From NCBI RefSeq assembly GCF_005869225.1, contig NZ_SWFP01000004.1, forward strand, positions 372,001 to 436,000: a stretch of 64,000 nt of DNA. The letters are read 5' to 3'. The DNA is from Dyadobacter bucti. Lineage in GTDB: Bacteria > Bacteroidota > Bacteroidia > Cytophagales > Spirosomataceae. The notes beneath the pieces were generated by a model, which was not told the origin of the DNA, ran no database searches, and worked only from the letters and a program-made list of their open reading frames with translations. Made by a program: the position numbers and the translations under genes. Positions 16,892 through 25,692 of the stretch are shown piece after piece. Every line of letters begins with the position of its first letter. The stretch's first letter is position 1.

Positions 16892-17920
16892 ATGAAGAAA
16901 CCCTTTCTTTCAAAACAGGTGATACAGAATTTCTTCGAGGGGAAAACAACCCGGATGCAGAATATTCTGATTCAGGAATGGCTGGATAACCCGGCCAACC
17001 GGGAGCTGTATTTTCAATGGCTGGAAGAATGGGAGAGCGAGAATCCTCAGTTTACTCCTAACATTGATCTGGCTTATGAACGTTCATTGTATACCGTTCA
17101 AAATAATACTGCTGATCCCAACTTGCCGGCATCCCTGGCGCGGACACTTTCCAGATCCTTCAGAAGAAACCTTTTTTTCCTTCAGTGGGTAGCTGCCGCT
17201 TGTTTTATCCTGCTTGTCAGCGCTTATTTGTCTTCCGACTTCTGGCTCTACCGGCAGTATGAAACCGGCTATGGCGAAATACGGGTCGTAAGGCTACCCG
17301 ACAGCACCCGGGTCACACTTAACGCCAACTCGGTTTTGACCGTTCCGCGCTTTGGATTCGGAAGCGGTACAAGGGAAGTCAGGCTGAAAGGAGAAGCCGA
17401 ATTTGCGGTAAAACACACACCCGACCACAGAAAGTTTATCGTTAGGACGCCTGATAAGCTGGAAGTGAGGGTGTTAGGGACGGAATTCATCGTTTACAGC
17501 CGCGACAGGGGCTCAAAGGTAGTGCTGAGCCAGGGAAGCGTTCAGCTGAGGTCCCTCAAAGAGCTGAACCCCAAGCCAGTCCTTCTGAAACCCGGTGATA
17601 TTGCCATGTTGTCGGTCCAGGGAAGGCTTACCGTCAGTCATAGCCAGACCTTATCCACCCATCAGGCCTGGAAGCAGCGCAGGTTTATGTTCGAAAATAC
17701 ACCTGTGTCTGAAATTGCCTATCAGATCAGCGAGCATTTTGGCGTGAATGTAGTTGTGTCGGATTCCGTTCTCGCGAAACGGACCCTCGGGGGCACCTTC
17801 AACGCCAGCGATCCCGCGAACATTATCAAAGTTGTGTCTGATGTTCTGAATGCCCGTGTGACCCGCTCCCCTCGGACCGACGGACAGTCGGAAACCTTTA
17901 TCCTCAATTCCAATCATTAG
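16892..17920 (+). CDS. FecR-family anti-sigma factor
   Basis: A 342-residue inner-membrane signalling protein. The cytoplasmic N-terminal part has the usual 'WLDNPANRELYFQWLEEWE' block. One membrane segment lies at about 91-111 ('WVAAACFILLVSAYL'), followed by the periplasmic FecR domain ('RLPDSTRVTLNANS', 'VRLKGEAEFAV', 'VRVLGTEFIV') and a C-terminal DUF4974-type domain ('FENTPVSEIAYQISEHFGVNV'). It would hold the preceding sigma factor inactive until contacted by the STN domain of the SusC protein encoded 25 bp downstream. Confidence 0.94.
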   Translation: MKKPFLSKQVIQNFFEGKTTRMQNILIQEWLDNPANRELYFQWLEEWESENPQFTPNIDLAYERSLYTVQNNTADPNLPASLARTLSRSFRRNLFFLQWVAAACFILLVSAYLSSDFWLYRQYETGYGEIRVVRLPDSTRVTLNANSVLTVPRFGFGSGTREVRLKGEAEFAVKHTPDHRKFIVRTPDKLEVRVLGTEFIVYSRDRGSKVVLSQGSVQLRSLKELNPKPVLLKPGDIAMLSVQGRLTVSHSQTLSTHQAWKQRRFMFENTPVSEIAYQISEHFGVNVVVSDSVLAKRTLGGTFNASDPANIIKVVSDVLNARVTRSPRTDGQSETFILNSNH

Positions 17921-17945
17921 TCTGTATCTTAAATCGTTAATTGTT

Positions 17946-20900
17946 ATGACCAAACTAGTACACTTTCAAGTGTTGGTAACCTTAATGGTGGGATGTCTGT
18001 TAGATGTGTCGCCTTTAAAAGCCCAGCTGATGGCCCAGAATCATACGAAAAGCAGTGCCGGACCTACAACAAGCCCCGGCAGCAAAGTGACTTTACGGGA
18101 TGCACTCATGCAGGTAAAAAAGCAGTTCAAGGTGGATATTTTATTTGAGGAAAAATTGCTCGAAGGCATTACCGTATTGCCGGCACAGATACAATCCGGG
18201 CAGTCGATTGAAAACAAACTCAACAATATGCTCACTCCGGCCGGGTTACGTTTCAAAAAAGTGAGTAAACAGACCTACCTGATCCTGACAACTCAGGACG
18301 AAACCAAACAGGGGGCGGAACAGCCGGTGCCAGAAAACAACGAACCGCCTGCCACATCGCAGCAGCCCACATCGAGTTCTTCCCAGATCATTCTCGTTGC
18401 GCCGGAAGCAACTAATAAAGCAATTGACCGGACCGTAAGCGGTGTCGTGAAAGGAGATGCAGGTGAATCGTTGCCAGGTGTGAGCGTCCTCCTGAAAGGA
18501 ACAACAAGGGGAAGCACTACCGACGCGAATGGAAAATACAGCATCACGTTAGGTGATGATCTCAAGGCAGATGCTGTGCTGGTTTTTTCTTACGTCGGTT
18601 ACCAGAACCAGGAAGTCGTTGTGGGTACCAGATCTGCCGTCGATGTTTCAATGGTACCTGATCTGAAAAGCCTGGAAGAAGTGGTGGTCGTCGGGTATGG
18701 TACCCAGAAGCGCGAGCAGATCACAAGTGCCATTGCGAGCATTAAATCAGAGGATTTTGTGAAGGGGCCAGTCCAGGATGCAGCTCAGCTCATTCGGGGC
18801 AAAGTAGCCGGACTTACCGTGGTGACGCCGAGCGGAGATCCGACCGCATTGGCCCAGATTTCCCTCAGAGGAAATGCGACGATCAATGCCAGTTCCGAAC
18901 CGCTGATTCTGATTGACGGGGTTCCGGGAGGCCTGAACACCGTAGCGCCTGAGGATATAGAATCGATAGATGTTTTGAAAGACGGTTCCGCAGCTGCGAT
19001 CTACGGGACCCGCGGAACAAACGGCGTAATTCTGATCACTACCCGAAAAGTGAAAGGGGAAACACCGGCCATCCTGGAAGTGAACTCCTATTTTACTACC
19101 CAAAGGATGACCCGCAAGCTCGATTTCATGGACGTGAACCAGTATCGTCAGCTTGCCGCCCAGCAAAAGCCCGGAGCGATTGATTACGGCCACAGCACGG
19201 ACTGGCTCCGGGAAGTTACCCAAAAACCGCTGTCCCAGGTGCACAATATCAGTCTCCGTGGCGGTTCCCGCACGACCAATTACATTGTCAGCATGGAGTA
19301 CCGGCACCTGAATGGAATCATGAAAAAATCGGATAACTCTACGCTTTTTCCACGCATAGAAGTAAACCACTCGATGTTTGACGGGTTATTGAAGATCAAT
19401 GCAAACCTGAGCGGTTATCAGCAGAAGTTTTACTCGATAGACGGCGGTTCCTACTCAGGGCTGGTTTACCGGAACTCGCTTACCTTCAACCCTACCGAGC
19501 CTTTAAAGGATGAAAACGGCAAGTGGACTGAACGGACCGACAAAACAGACTATATGAACCCGCTAGCGCTGATCGAAGAATCGCACGGACAAAACAGGAA
19601 CAACAACTTGAGAACTTACGGTACCATTTCCCTCGCACCTATAGAGGGACTTGAAATCAAGGGGTTGTTTGCCCGTGATATGTACAACAGTACCAGGGGA
19701 TATTACGAAACAAAAAACCATTATTCAACAGCCAGGAATGGCCGCAACGGGTTTGCGTCGAGAGGCACTACCCGCTCTCAGGACGACCTGTTCGAATTCA
19801 CAGCGAACTATAACAAAAGTATACAGGACCACAACTTCGTGCTTCTGGCAGGACATACATGGAGGCGGTACAATATTGAGGAATACTGGATGCAAAACTG
19901 GGATTTTCCGACCGACAACTTTACCTACAATAACATTGGTGCGGGGTTGGCCCTCAGGCGCGGGCAGGCTCCGGAGTCGTCTTCCCAGTCGGAGAACAAG
20001 CTGATCAGCTATTTTTTCAGGGTCAATTACAGTTTTATGAACAAATACCTGTTAATGGCCAGTGTTCGTCACGAAGGATCATCCCGATTTGGAGCCAACC
20101 ATAAATGGGGCAGCTTCCCGGCTTTTTCTGTTGGCTGGAATTTGAAAAGAGAGGCCTTTCTTGAAAATACAAACACGGTTTCCAACATGAAACTGCGTGC
20201 CGGCTACGGGGTAACGGGAACCGAACCGGGCACTTCCTATATCTCGCTCAATAAAATCAATTTCAATACCAATGTACTGATCAATGGTCAGTGGGTGCAG
20301 GCAATCAATCCTTCCAATAACGCCAACCCCGACCTGCGCTGGGAACGCAAGGAAGAGGTTAACATCGGGCTGGATTATGGTTTCATGAATGACCGGATTT
20401 CCGGGTCGGTGGATGTTTACCGCCGCACTACCCGAGATCTGATCGCCAATTTCCCGGTGCCTACGCCTCCTTACCTGTACAGTACCATCACAGCCAATGC
20501 GGCTTCCATGGAAAACAAAGGGATCGAGATCCAGGTCAATGCCATACCGTTACAGACACCTTCTTTCCGATGGACAACTTCTGCTAATTTTTCCACCAAT
20601 TCCAACAAGATACTTTCACTGTCCAACGACAGGTTTGCGCTTGCCAGCGGTTATTTCGATACGGGCAATACAGGAGAGCCTATTCAGCAAACCACCCACC
20701 GCGTGCAGGTTGGGCAGCCGATCGGGAATTACTGGGGATTCAAAACAATTGATATCGATGAAACCGGGCACTGGATTATTGAAGGAAAAGACGGGCAGCC
20801 CAAGCCAATTGCCCAGCAGCAGGCGGACGACAAGCAGATCATCGGAAACGGTTTGCCCAAACGTTACCTCAACTGGAATAATACGCTGGCCTACAAAAAT

Positions 20901-21320
20901 TTCGATCTGAATATCACCATGCGCGGCGCATTTGGCTTTCAGATCCTGAACATGACGGAAATGTTCTGGAGCGCGCCGGTGATGCTGACAAGAGGTAACC
21001 TGCGTTCCAATGCCTACGATCCGATTTACGGCAAACGCCCGCTGGCGGACGACCAGTCGCTGAACTATGTGAGCTACTACATCGAAAACGGTAATTACTG
21101 GAAAATCGACAATGTCACACTGGGCTATAACCTCAACCTGAAAAACAAGTATGTGAAACGCGGCCGGGTTTATCTGGCGGTTGCCAACCTGTACACCATC
21201 ACCGGGTACAAAGGCATTGACCCGGAAGTCGGGATCAGCGGATTGTTCCCGGGCATAGATGATAAAAACCGGTATCCTGCCACTACGAGCTTCACTGCGG
21301 GAGCCATGTTGACATTCTAG
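17946..21320 (+). CDS. SusC/RagA TonB-dependent receptor with STN signalling domain
   Basis: A 1124-residue outer-membrane receptor. In order: signal peptide to about residue 27 ('SPLKAQ'), STN domain at about 48-115 ('ALMQVKKQFKVDILFEEKLL'), a low-complexity linker, a CarboxypepD_reg-like domain at about 160-235 ('GVVKGDAGESLPGVSVLLKGT'), a plug with the SusC signature 'EEVVVVGYGTQKREQITSAI', and a 22-strand barrel to the end. The STN domain marks it as a signal transducer for the FecR/sigma pair just upstream. The SusD partner starts 35 bp downstream. The downstream GH127-like gene hints at arabinose-containing glycans as ligand; this is inference. Confidence 0.96.
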   Translation: MTKLVHFQVLVTLMVGCLLDVSPLKAQLMAQNHTKSSAGPTTSPGSKVTLRDALMQVKKQFKVDILFEEKLLEGITVLPAQIQSGQSIENKLNNMLTPAGLRFKKVSKQTYLILTTQDETKQGAEQPVPENNEPPATSQQPTSSSSQIILVAPEATNKAIDRTVSGVVKGDAGESLPGVSVLLKGTTRGSTTDANGKYSITLGDDLKADAVLVFSYVGYQNQEVVVGTRSAVDVSMVPDLKSLEEVVVVGYGTQKREQITSAIASIKSEDFVKGPVQDAAQLIRGKVAGLTVVTPSGDPTALAQISLRGNATINASSEPLILIDGVPGGLNTVAPEDIESIDVLKDGSAAAIYGTRGTNGVILITTRKVKGETPAILEVNSYFTTQRMTRKLDFMDVNQYRQLAAQQKPGAIDYGHSTDWLREVTQKPLSQVHNISLRGGSRTTNYIVSMEYRHLNGIMKKSDNSTLFPRIEVNHSMFDGLLKINANLSGYQQKFYSIDGGSYSGLVYRNSLTFNPTEPLKDENGKWTERTDKTDYMNPLALIEESHGQNRNNNLRTYGTISLAPIEGLEIKGLFARDMYNSTRGYYETKNHYSTARNGRNGFASRGTTRSQDDLFEFTANYNKSIQDHNFVLLAGHTWRRYNIEEYWMQNWDFPTDNFTYNNIGAGLALRRGQAPESSSQSENKLISYFFRVNYSFMNKYLLMASVRHEGSSRFGANHKWGSFPAFSVGWNLKREAFLENTNTVSNMKLRAGYGVTGTEPGTSYISLNKINFNTNVLINGQWVQAINPSNNANPDLRWERKEEVNIGLDYGFMNDRISGSVDVYRRTTRDLIANFPVPTPPYLYSTITANAASMENKGIEIQVNAIPLQTPSFRWTTSANFSTNSNKILSLSNDRFALASGYFDTGNTGEPIQQTTHRVQVGQPIGNYWGFKTIDIDETGHWIIEGKDGQPKPIAQQQADDKQIIGNGLPKRYLNWNNTLAYKNFDLNITMRGAFGFQILNMTEMFWSAPVMLTRGNLRSNAYDPIYGKRPLADDQSLNYVSYYIENGNYWKIDNVTLGYNLNLKNKYVKRGRVYLAVANLYTITGYKGIDPEVGISGLFPGIDDKNRYPATTSFTAGAMLTF

Positions 21321-21355
21321 TTTTATCAGACATAAAATCAAAAAGATCTTACGCT

Positions 21356-22969
21356 ATGAAGCCAATTAACTCATATCTTTTTACAACACTTTTGCTCGCC
21401 TTTGCCACAAGCGCATGCAATAATGATCTGGACGAAAAAATCTACTCCGAAGTGACGGAGGAGTCGTATAATTATAACAATGCTTACCAGGCGATGAGTA
21501 TCGGCTATGCCAGTATGCGCGGCCTGATATCGCATACACATTACTATATGGCGCAGGAATCGACCGCCGATGCCATCGTCATGCCTGCCAATGCTTCCGG
21601 ATGGGATGACGGCGGTATTTACAAACGCATGCACCTGCATACATGGAATTCGGAAAACCCGCAGATGAACAATATGTGGAACAGCTTCTATTCCGGGGTC
21701 ACCAACGCAAACCGGGTAATTGATCAGCTCACCGTCGGGAAAATCGCTGTTCCCAATGGCGTTACCAAGGAAGCCCTGGTGGCCGAAATGCGCGCAGTGA
21801 GGGCGTTCTTTTACTGGATGCTTTGTGATAATTTCGGAGATGTGCCTCTGATCACCGACCGGTCGGACGAGCTGCTGGGGAAAACCGCCAGGAAGGACAT
21901 TTATCTGTTTATCGTTAAAGAACTGACGGAGTCTATCCCGACATTGAGCGAAGACCGGAACACGCTGATGTACGGACGATTCAACAAGTGGGCAGCCAAA
22001 ACGCTGCTGGCTAATGTTTATCTCAATGCACAAGTGTATGCCGGAGAATCCAGATGGGAAGAATGCCTGGCATTGTGCAACGAGATCATTGCTTCGGGCA
22101 AGTATAAACTCGAGTCGAGCCTTTCTGCCCCTTTTGTGACTGAAAATCAGAATTCCCAGGAAATCATATTTGCAATTCCTTTCGAAGAGAACCTGGCAGG
22201 CGGGTTCAGTGCGCACATGTTTTCATGGCATGCTTCCTTGAAAAACAAGGTCAATATGCAGGCAACGCCCTGGGGAGCCGGGTCGGCAAAGGGAGTCCCG
22301 CAATTTATCAATACCTATGATCCGGATGACAAGCGCCTGGCCGCAACCTGGATGATCGGGCCGCAGTTTGCAGTAGACGGGGTGACGCCGTTGAAAGGTT
22401 CTTATGACCAGGCAGGTAAAAATGTGGTGCTTACCAATGAACTTCCCGACGGACTGTACACAGGCGAAGCGGAAGGGTACAGGATGAATAAGTTCGAAGT
22501 AAAAACAGCTGCGATGGGTAGCCTGGGCAACGACTTTCCTTTTTTCCGTTATGCACAGGTGCTGATGATGAAAGCTGAATGTTTGCTGCGTACGGGAAAA
22601 GCCAACGATGCCGCCATGGTGGTTTCGGAAGTGCGTGCGCGGGCTTTTACCGCAAAACCGGCAAAAGCTACTGTGACCGCGGCTGACCTGCAGAAAGGCA
22701 GCAGCTACCAATACGGTTATGTTGAAAATTACAAAGTCGTCGAGCCTGGAAATGCAGCAGCCATCCAGTATGGCCGGATGTTCGATGAGCTGGGGTGGGA
22801 GTTTGCCTGGGAAGGATTCCGTCGCCGCGATATGATCCGTTTCGGAGTGTATACCTCGAAAAGCTGGTTGTCGCACAAGCCGAACGGGGAGTTCAGAGCC
22901 GTGTTTCCGCTGCCTCAGATTGCCATTAATTCAAATCCAAAGCTGGAACAAAACCCGGCCTATCAATAA
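21356..22969 (+). CDS. SusD/RagB-family glycan-binding lipoprotein
   Basis: A 537-residue lipoprotein partner of the SusC gene before it. The lipobox 'ATSAC' gives the lipid-modified Cys at about residue 21, followed by 'NNDLDEKIYSEVTEESY'. Typical SusD blocks are 'AEMRAVRAFFYWMLCDNFGDVPLIT' near residue 142, 'FPFFRYAQVLMMKAECLLRTGKANDA' near 400 and 'ELGWEFAWEGFRRRDMIRFG' near 475. It ends 'NPKLEQNPAYQ', the family tail. It is separated from the next glycosidase gene by only 8 bp. Confidence 0.96.
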   Translation: MKPINSYLFTTLLLAFATSACNNDLDEKIYSEVTEESYNYNNAYQAMSIGYASMRGLISHTHYYMAQESTADAIVMPANASGWDDGGIYKRMHLHTWNSENPQMNNMWNSFYSGVTNANRVIDQLTVGKIAVPNGVTKEALVAEMRAVRAFFYWMLCDNFGDVPLITDRSDELLGKTARKDIYLFIVKELTESIPTLSEDRNTLMYGRFNKWAAKTLLANVYLNAQVYAGESRWEECLALCNEIIASGKYKLESSLSAPFVTENQNSQEIIFAIPFEENLAGGFSAHMFSWHASLKNKVNMQATPWGAGSAKGVPQFINTYDPDDKRLAATWMIGPQFAVDGVTPLKGSYDQAGKNVVLTNELPDGLYTGEAEGYRMNKFEVKTAAMGSLGNDFPFFRYAQVLMMKAECLLRTGKANDAAMVVSEVRARAFTAKPAKATVTAADLQKGSSYQYGYVENYKVVEPGNAAAIQYGRMFDELGWEFAWEGFRRRDMIRFGVYTSKSWLSHKPNGEFRAVFPLPQIAINSNPKLEQNPAYQ

Positions 22970-22977
22970 AAATAAAG

Positions 22978-24045
22978 ATGAAGCAGTACTTTGTTTGTTG
23001 TGTTTTCCTGATTTCGGCGTTCTGCGGCTTTGGTCAATCTCCGGCCAAAACCCAGGTGTCGCGACAGGTAATGCAGCGAATTTTTGAGGAGGTCAAAACA
23101 CCCTACAAATACGGAGTCGTAATACCCCAGCCGGATAGCGGCCGCATGGTCGACAGCCCTACCGTGTTCCGGAAAGACGGGCTTTGGTACATGACCTATA
23201 TCATCTTCGACGGCAAGGGATATGAGACCTGGCTCGCCAAAAGCGATAACCTGCTGCAATGGACTTCTCTGGGCAAGATCATGTCTTTTACTGAAAATAC
23301 CTGGGATGCGACGCAAAAAGCCGGTTATGTGTCATTGGTCGATACGGAGTGGGGCGGATCCTATGAGCCTGAGCGGTTGGGGAATAAGTATTGGCTTTCG
23401 TACCTGGGCGGTAGTGAAAAGGGTTATGAGGCAGGCAGGCTGGGTATCGGAATCGCCACAAGTGATGATCTGACCAAAGCCAGGGAGCTGGACCGGTTGG
23501 CGCAGCCGGTATTGTCGGCAGTGGATAAGGATGCACGCTGGTATGATGATAAAACAATTTACAAAAGTCTGATCATAAGGGACAAAGAACGAAAAACAGG
23601 CCATCCTTTTGTCATGTACTACAATGCAAAGGGTGAAAGGGCAGATGCAAAAGGCAACGGTTTCGAAAGTATTGCCATGGCTGTTTCCGATGATATGCAT
23701 CATTGGAAACGCCACGGCCAGAAACCGCTGATCACCCGTAACACCGGGATCTGCGGCGACGCTCAGATCACAAAAATCGGCGATGTGTATGTGATGTTCT
23801 ACTTCGGGGCTTTCTGGAAACCGGGCGCTTTTGAGCGGTTCGCATGTTCCTATGACCTTATTAACTGGACAGACTGGGACGGAGAGGATCTGATCGCACC
23901 AACCGAACCTTTTGATAAAACTTATGCGCATAAACCCTGGATCGTCAAATGGAACGGTGTGGTATACCATTTTTACAATGCAGTAGGCAGTCAGGGCAGG
24001 GTCATTGCGCTGGCTACCTCCAGAGACTTGGAGGCAGGTAACTAA
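22978..24045 (+). CDS. secreted five-bladed beta-propeller glycosidase-like protein (GH43/GH130-like)
   Basis: A 355-residue exported enzyme, signal peptide ending around 'GFGQ' (residue 20). Repeats typical of the five-bladed propeller clan are visible: 'DSPTVFRKDGLWYMTYIIFDG', 'LAKSDNLLQWTSLG', 'SYEPERLGNKYWLSYLGGSE', 'AVSDDMHHWKRHG' and 'CSYDLINWTDWDGEDLI'. Conserved acids sit in 'DSPTVF' and 'YEPE'. The fold fits GH43, GH130 or related families; the last act by hydrolysis or phosphorolysis of mannosides. It lies between SusD and a GH63-like gene in one operon. The precise bond cleaved is not known. Confidence 0.8.
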   Translation: MKQYFVCCVFLISAFCGFGQSPAKTQVSRQVMQRIFEEVKTPYKYGVVIPQPDSGRMVDSPTVFRKDGLWYMTYIIFDGKGYETWLAKSDNLLQWTSLGKIMSFTENTWDATQKAGYVSLVDTEWGGSYEPERLGNKYWLSYLGGSEKGYEAGRLGIGIATSDDLTKARELDRLAQPVLSAVDKDARWYDDKTIYKSLIIRDKERKTGHPFVMYYNAKGERADAKGNGFESIAMAVSDDMHHWKRHGQKPLITRNTGICGDAQITKIGDVYVMFYFGAFWKPGAFERFACSYDLINWTDWDGEDLIAPTEPFDKTYAHKPWIVKWNGVVYHFYNAVGSQGRVIALATSRDLEAGN

Positions 24046-24055
24046 CATATAAGAA

Positions 24056-25648
24056 ATGGTGGTAAGAATAATTTGTTTCCTGGTCGGAGTGACAGGTATT
24101 TTAACAGTCCGGGCGCAGGATTTTGTGTTACAACCGGATCGTTTCAGACCTTATATCACCGCCTTCAACGAAGCCGACGAAGAGATTTACAAACAGCTTG
24201 TTCCCAATGATAAAGCCTGGGAATTTCTGTCGCAGAATATTCCGCTTTTTGAATGCCCCGACAAACAGCTGGAACAAACCTACTATTTCCGCTGGTGGAC
24301 GTACCGCAAACATCTTAAACAAACCCCGGAAGGCTACATTGTTACGGAGTTTTTGCCTGATGTGGGCTGGGCGGGCAAATACAACTCCATCAATTGTCCG
24401 GCAGGCCATCATTTTTATGAGGGCAGATGGTTGCGGGATACCTCTTTTTTGAAGCAGTATGCGAGGTTCTGGTTCAGGGGAGGCGCAAGTCCCCGATCTT
24501 ACTCGTCCTGGGCTGCGGATGCGATCAGTGCTTTTGCGCAAGTCCATCCGGATACAGCTTTCCTGGCAAATTTATTACCGGATCTGACCAACGATTTCCG
24601 GGAGTGGGAGAAAATGAGGCTCGATTCGACAGGCTTATTCTGGCAGACAGACGATCGCGACGGTATGGAGGTGTCTGTATCCGGCGCATACGGGAAGAAA
24701 AACGAGGGATACCGGGCCACGATCAACAGCTATATGTACGGCAATGCAAAGGCTTTGTCCCATATCGCCAAAATGGCCGGCAATAATGCTATCGAACAAG
24801 AGTATAACCAAAAGGCGGTCTATATCAGAAAGCAGATATTGGGTAAACTATGGGATGACCGGGCTCAGTTTTTCAAGGTTATTCCAAGAGGTTTGCCTGC
24901 ATTAAAACAAGCCGACGTTCGGGAGCTGCACGGATTTACACCCTGGTACTTCTCGATCCCGGAGGAAAAACACGCCATCGCCTGGTCACAGCTGACAGAC
25001 GAAAAGGGATTTTGGGCTGCCTATGGCCCGACTTCCACCGAGCAGCGGCACGCCGGATTTCGCATTGCCTACGAGGGACATGAATGCCAGTGGAACGGCC
25101 CGAGCTGGCCTTTTTCCACCACGATTACTTTAACATCTCTGGCAAATCTGCTCAATAATTACAACCAGAAGGTGATGACAAAATATGATTTCTGGAAACT
25201 GCTCATTACATACAGCCGCTCTCATCAGCGGGTGAGGGAAGACGGCAAACTCGTACCCTGGATAGATGAGAACCTGAACCCTTTTACCGGCGACTGGATT
25301 TCGCGCACGCGTTTGTCGACCATGGAAAATGGCAGCTGGTCTGCTAAAAAAGGAGGCCGTGAAAGGGGAAAAGACTACAACCATTCTGCTTTCGGCGACC
25401 ATATCATTTCCGGACTGGTCGGAATCAGGCCGCAAGCTGGAAACATGCTGGTAGTTAACCCGCTTATTCCTGACAATACCTGGGACTATTTTTGTCTGGA
25501 CAAAGTTTCGTACCACGGTAAAAATATTACTGTCCTGTACGATAAAACCGGCACCAAATATGGAAAAGGAAGCGGTTTGCGGGTGTTTGTTGACGGTGTG
25601 GAACGCGCTTTTGCTCCTTCATTGACAAAGCTTACCCTGTCCATCTGA
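24056..25648 (+). CDS. GH63/MGH1-like (alpha/alpha)6-barrel glycosidase
   Basis: A 530-residue secreted protein with a signal peptide to about residue 22 ('GILTVRAQ'). The MGH1/GH63 C-terminal-domain hallmarks are present: 'QTDDRDGMEVSVSG' near residue 200 (candidate general acid Asp), 'GYRATINSYMYGNAKALSHIAKM' and 'YEGHECQWNGPSWPFSTTITLTSLANLL' near residue 345, in which the 'W(N/E)GP.WP' motif and preceding acids are conserved. Related enzymes cleave alpha-glucosides, mannosylglycerate or glucosylglycerate. It starts 10 bp after the propeller glycosidase, so the two are probably co-translated. A shorter start a few codons in is possible. Confidence 0.85.
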   Translation: MVVRIICFLVGVTGILTVRAQDFVLQPDRFRPYITAFNEADEEIYKQLVPNDKAWEFLSQNIPLFECPDKQLEQTYYFRWWTYRKHLKQTPEGYIVTEFLPDVGWAGKYNSINCPAGHHFYEGRWLRDTSFLKQYARFWFRGGASPRSYSSWAADAISAFAQVHPDTAFLANLLPDLTNDFREWEKMRLDSTGLFWQTDDRDGMEVSVSGAYGKKNEGYRATINSYMYGNAKALSHIAKMAGNNAIEQEYNQKAVYIRKQILGKLWDDRAQFFKVIPRGLPALKQADVRELHGFTPWYFSIPEEKHAIAWSQLTDEKGFWAAYGPTSTEQRHAGFRIAYEGHECQWNGPSWPFSTTITLTSLANLLNNYNQKVMTKYDFWKLLITYSRSHQRVREDGKLVPWIDENLNPFTGDWISRTRLSTMENGSWSAKKGGRERGKDYNHSAFGDHIISGLVGIRPQAGNMLVVNPLIPDNTWDYFCLDKVSYHGKNITVLYDKTGTKYGKGSGLRVFVDGVERAFAPSLTKLTLSI

Positions 25649-25692
25649 TAAGTTTTATAAATTGACACAATACTCAGGTCATCAAAATCCGT

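Noticed and set aside
18747..19370. Minus-strand frame inside the SusC gene
   Set aside because: It overlaps the plug region of a certain receptor and has no independent start context.
21371..22216. Minus-strand frame of 281 codons inside SusD
   Set aside because: It lies fully within a certain SusD gene and has the Cys/His-rich look of a shadow frame.
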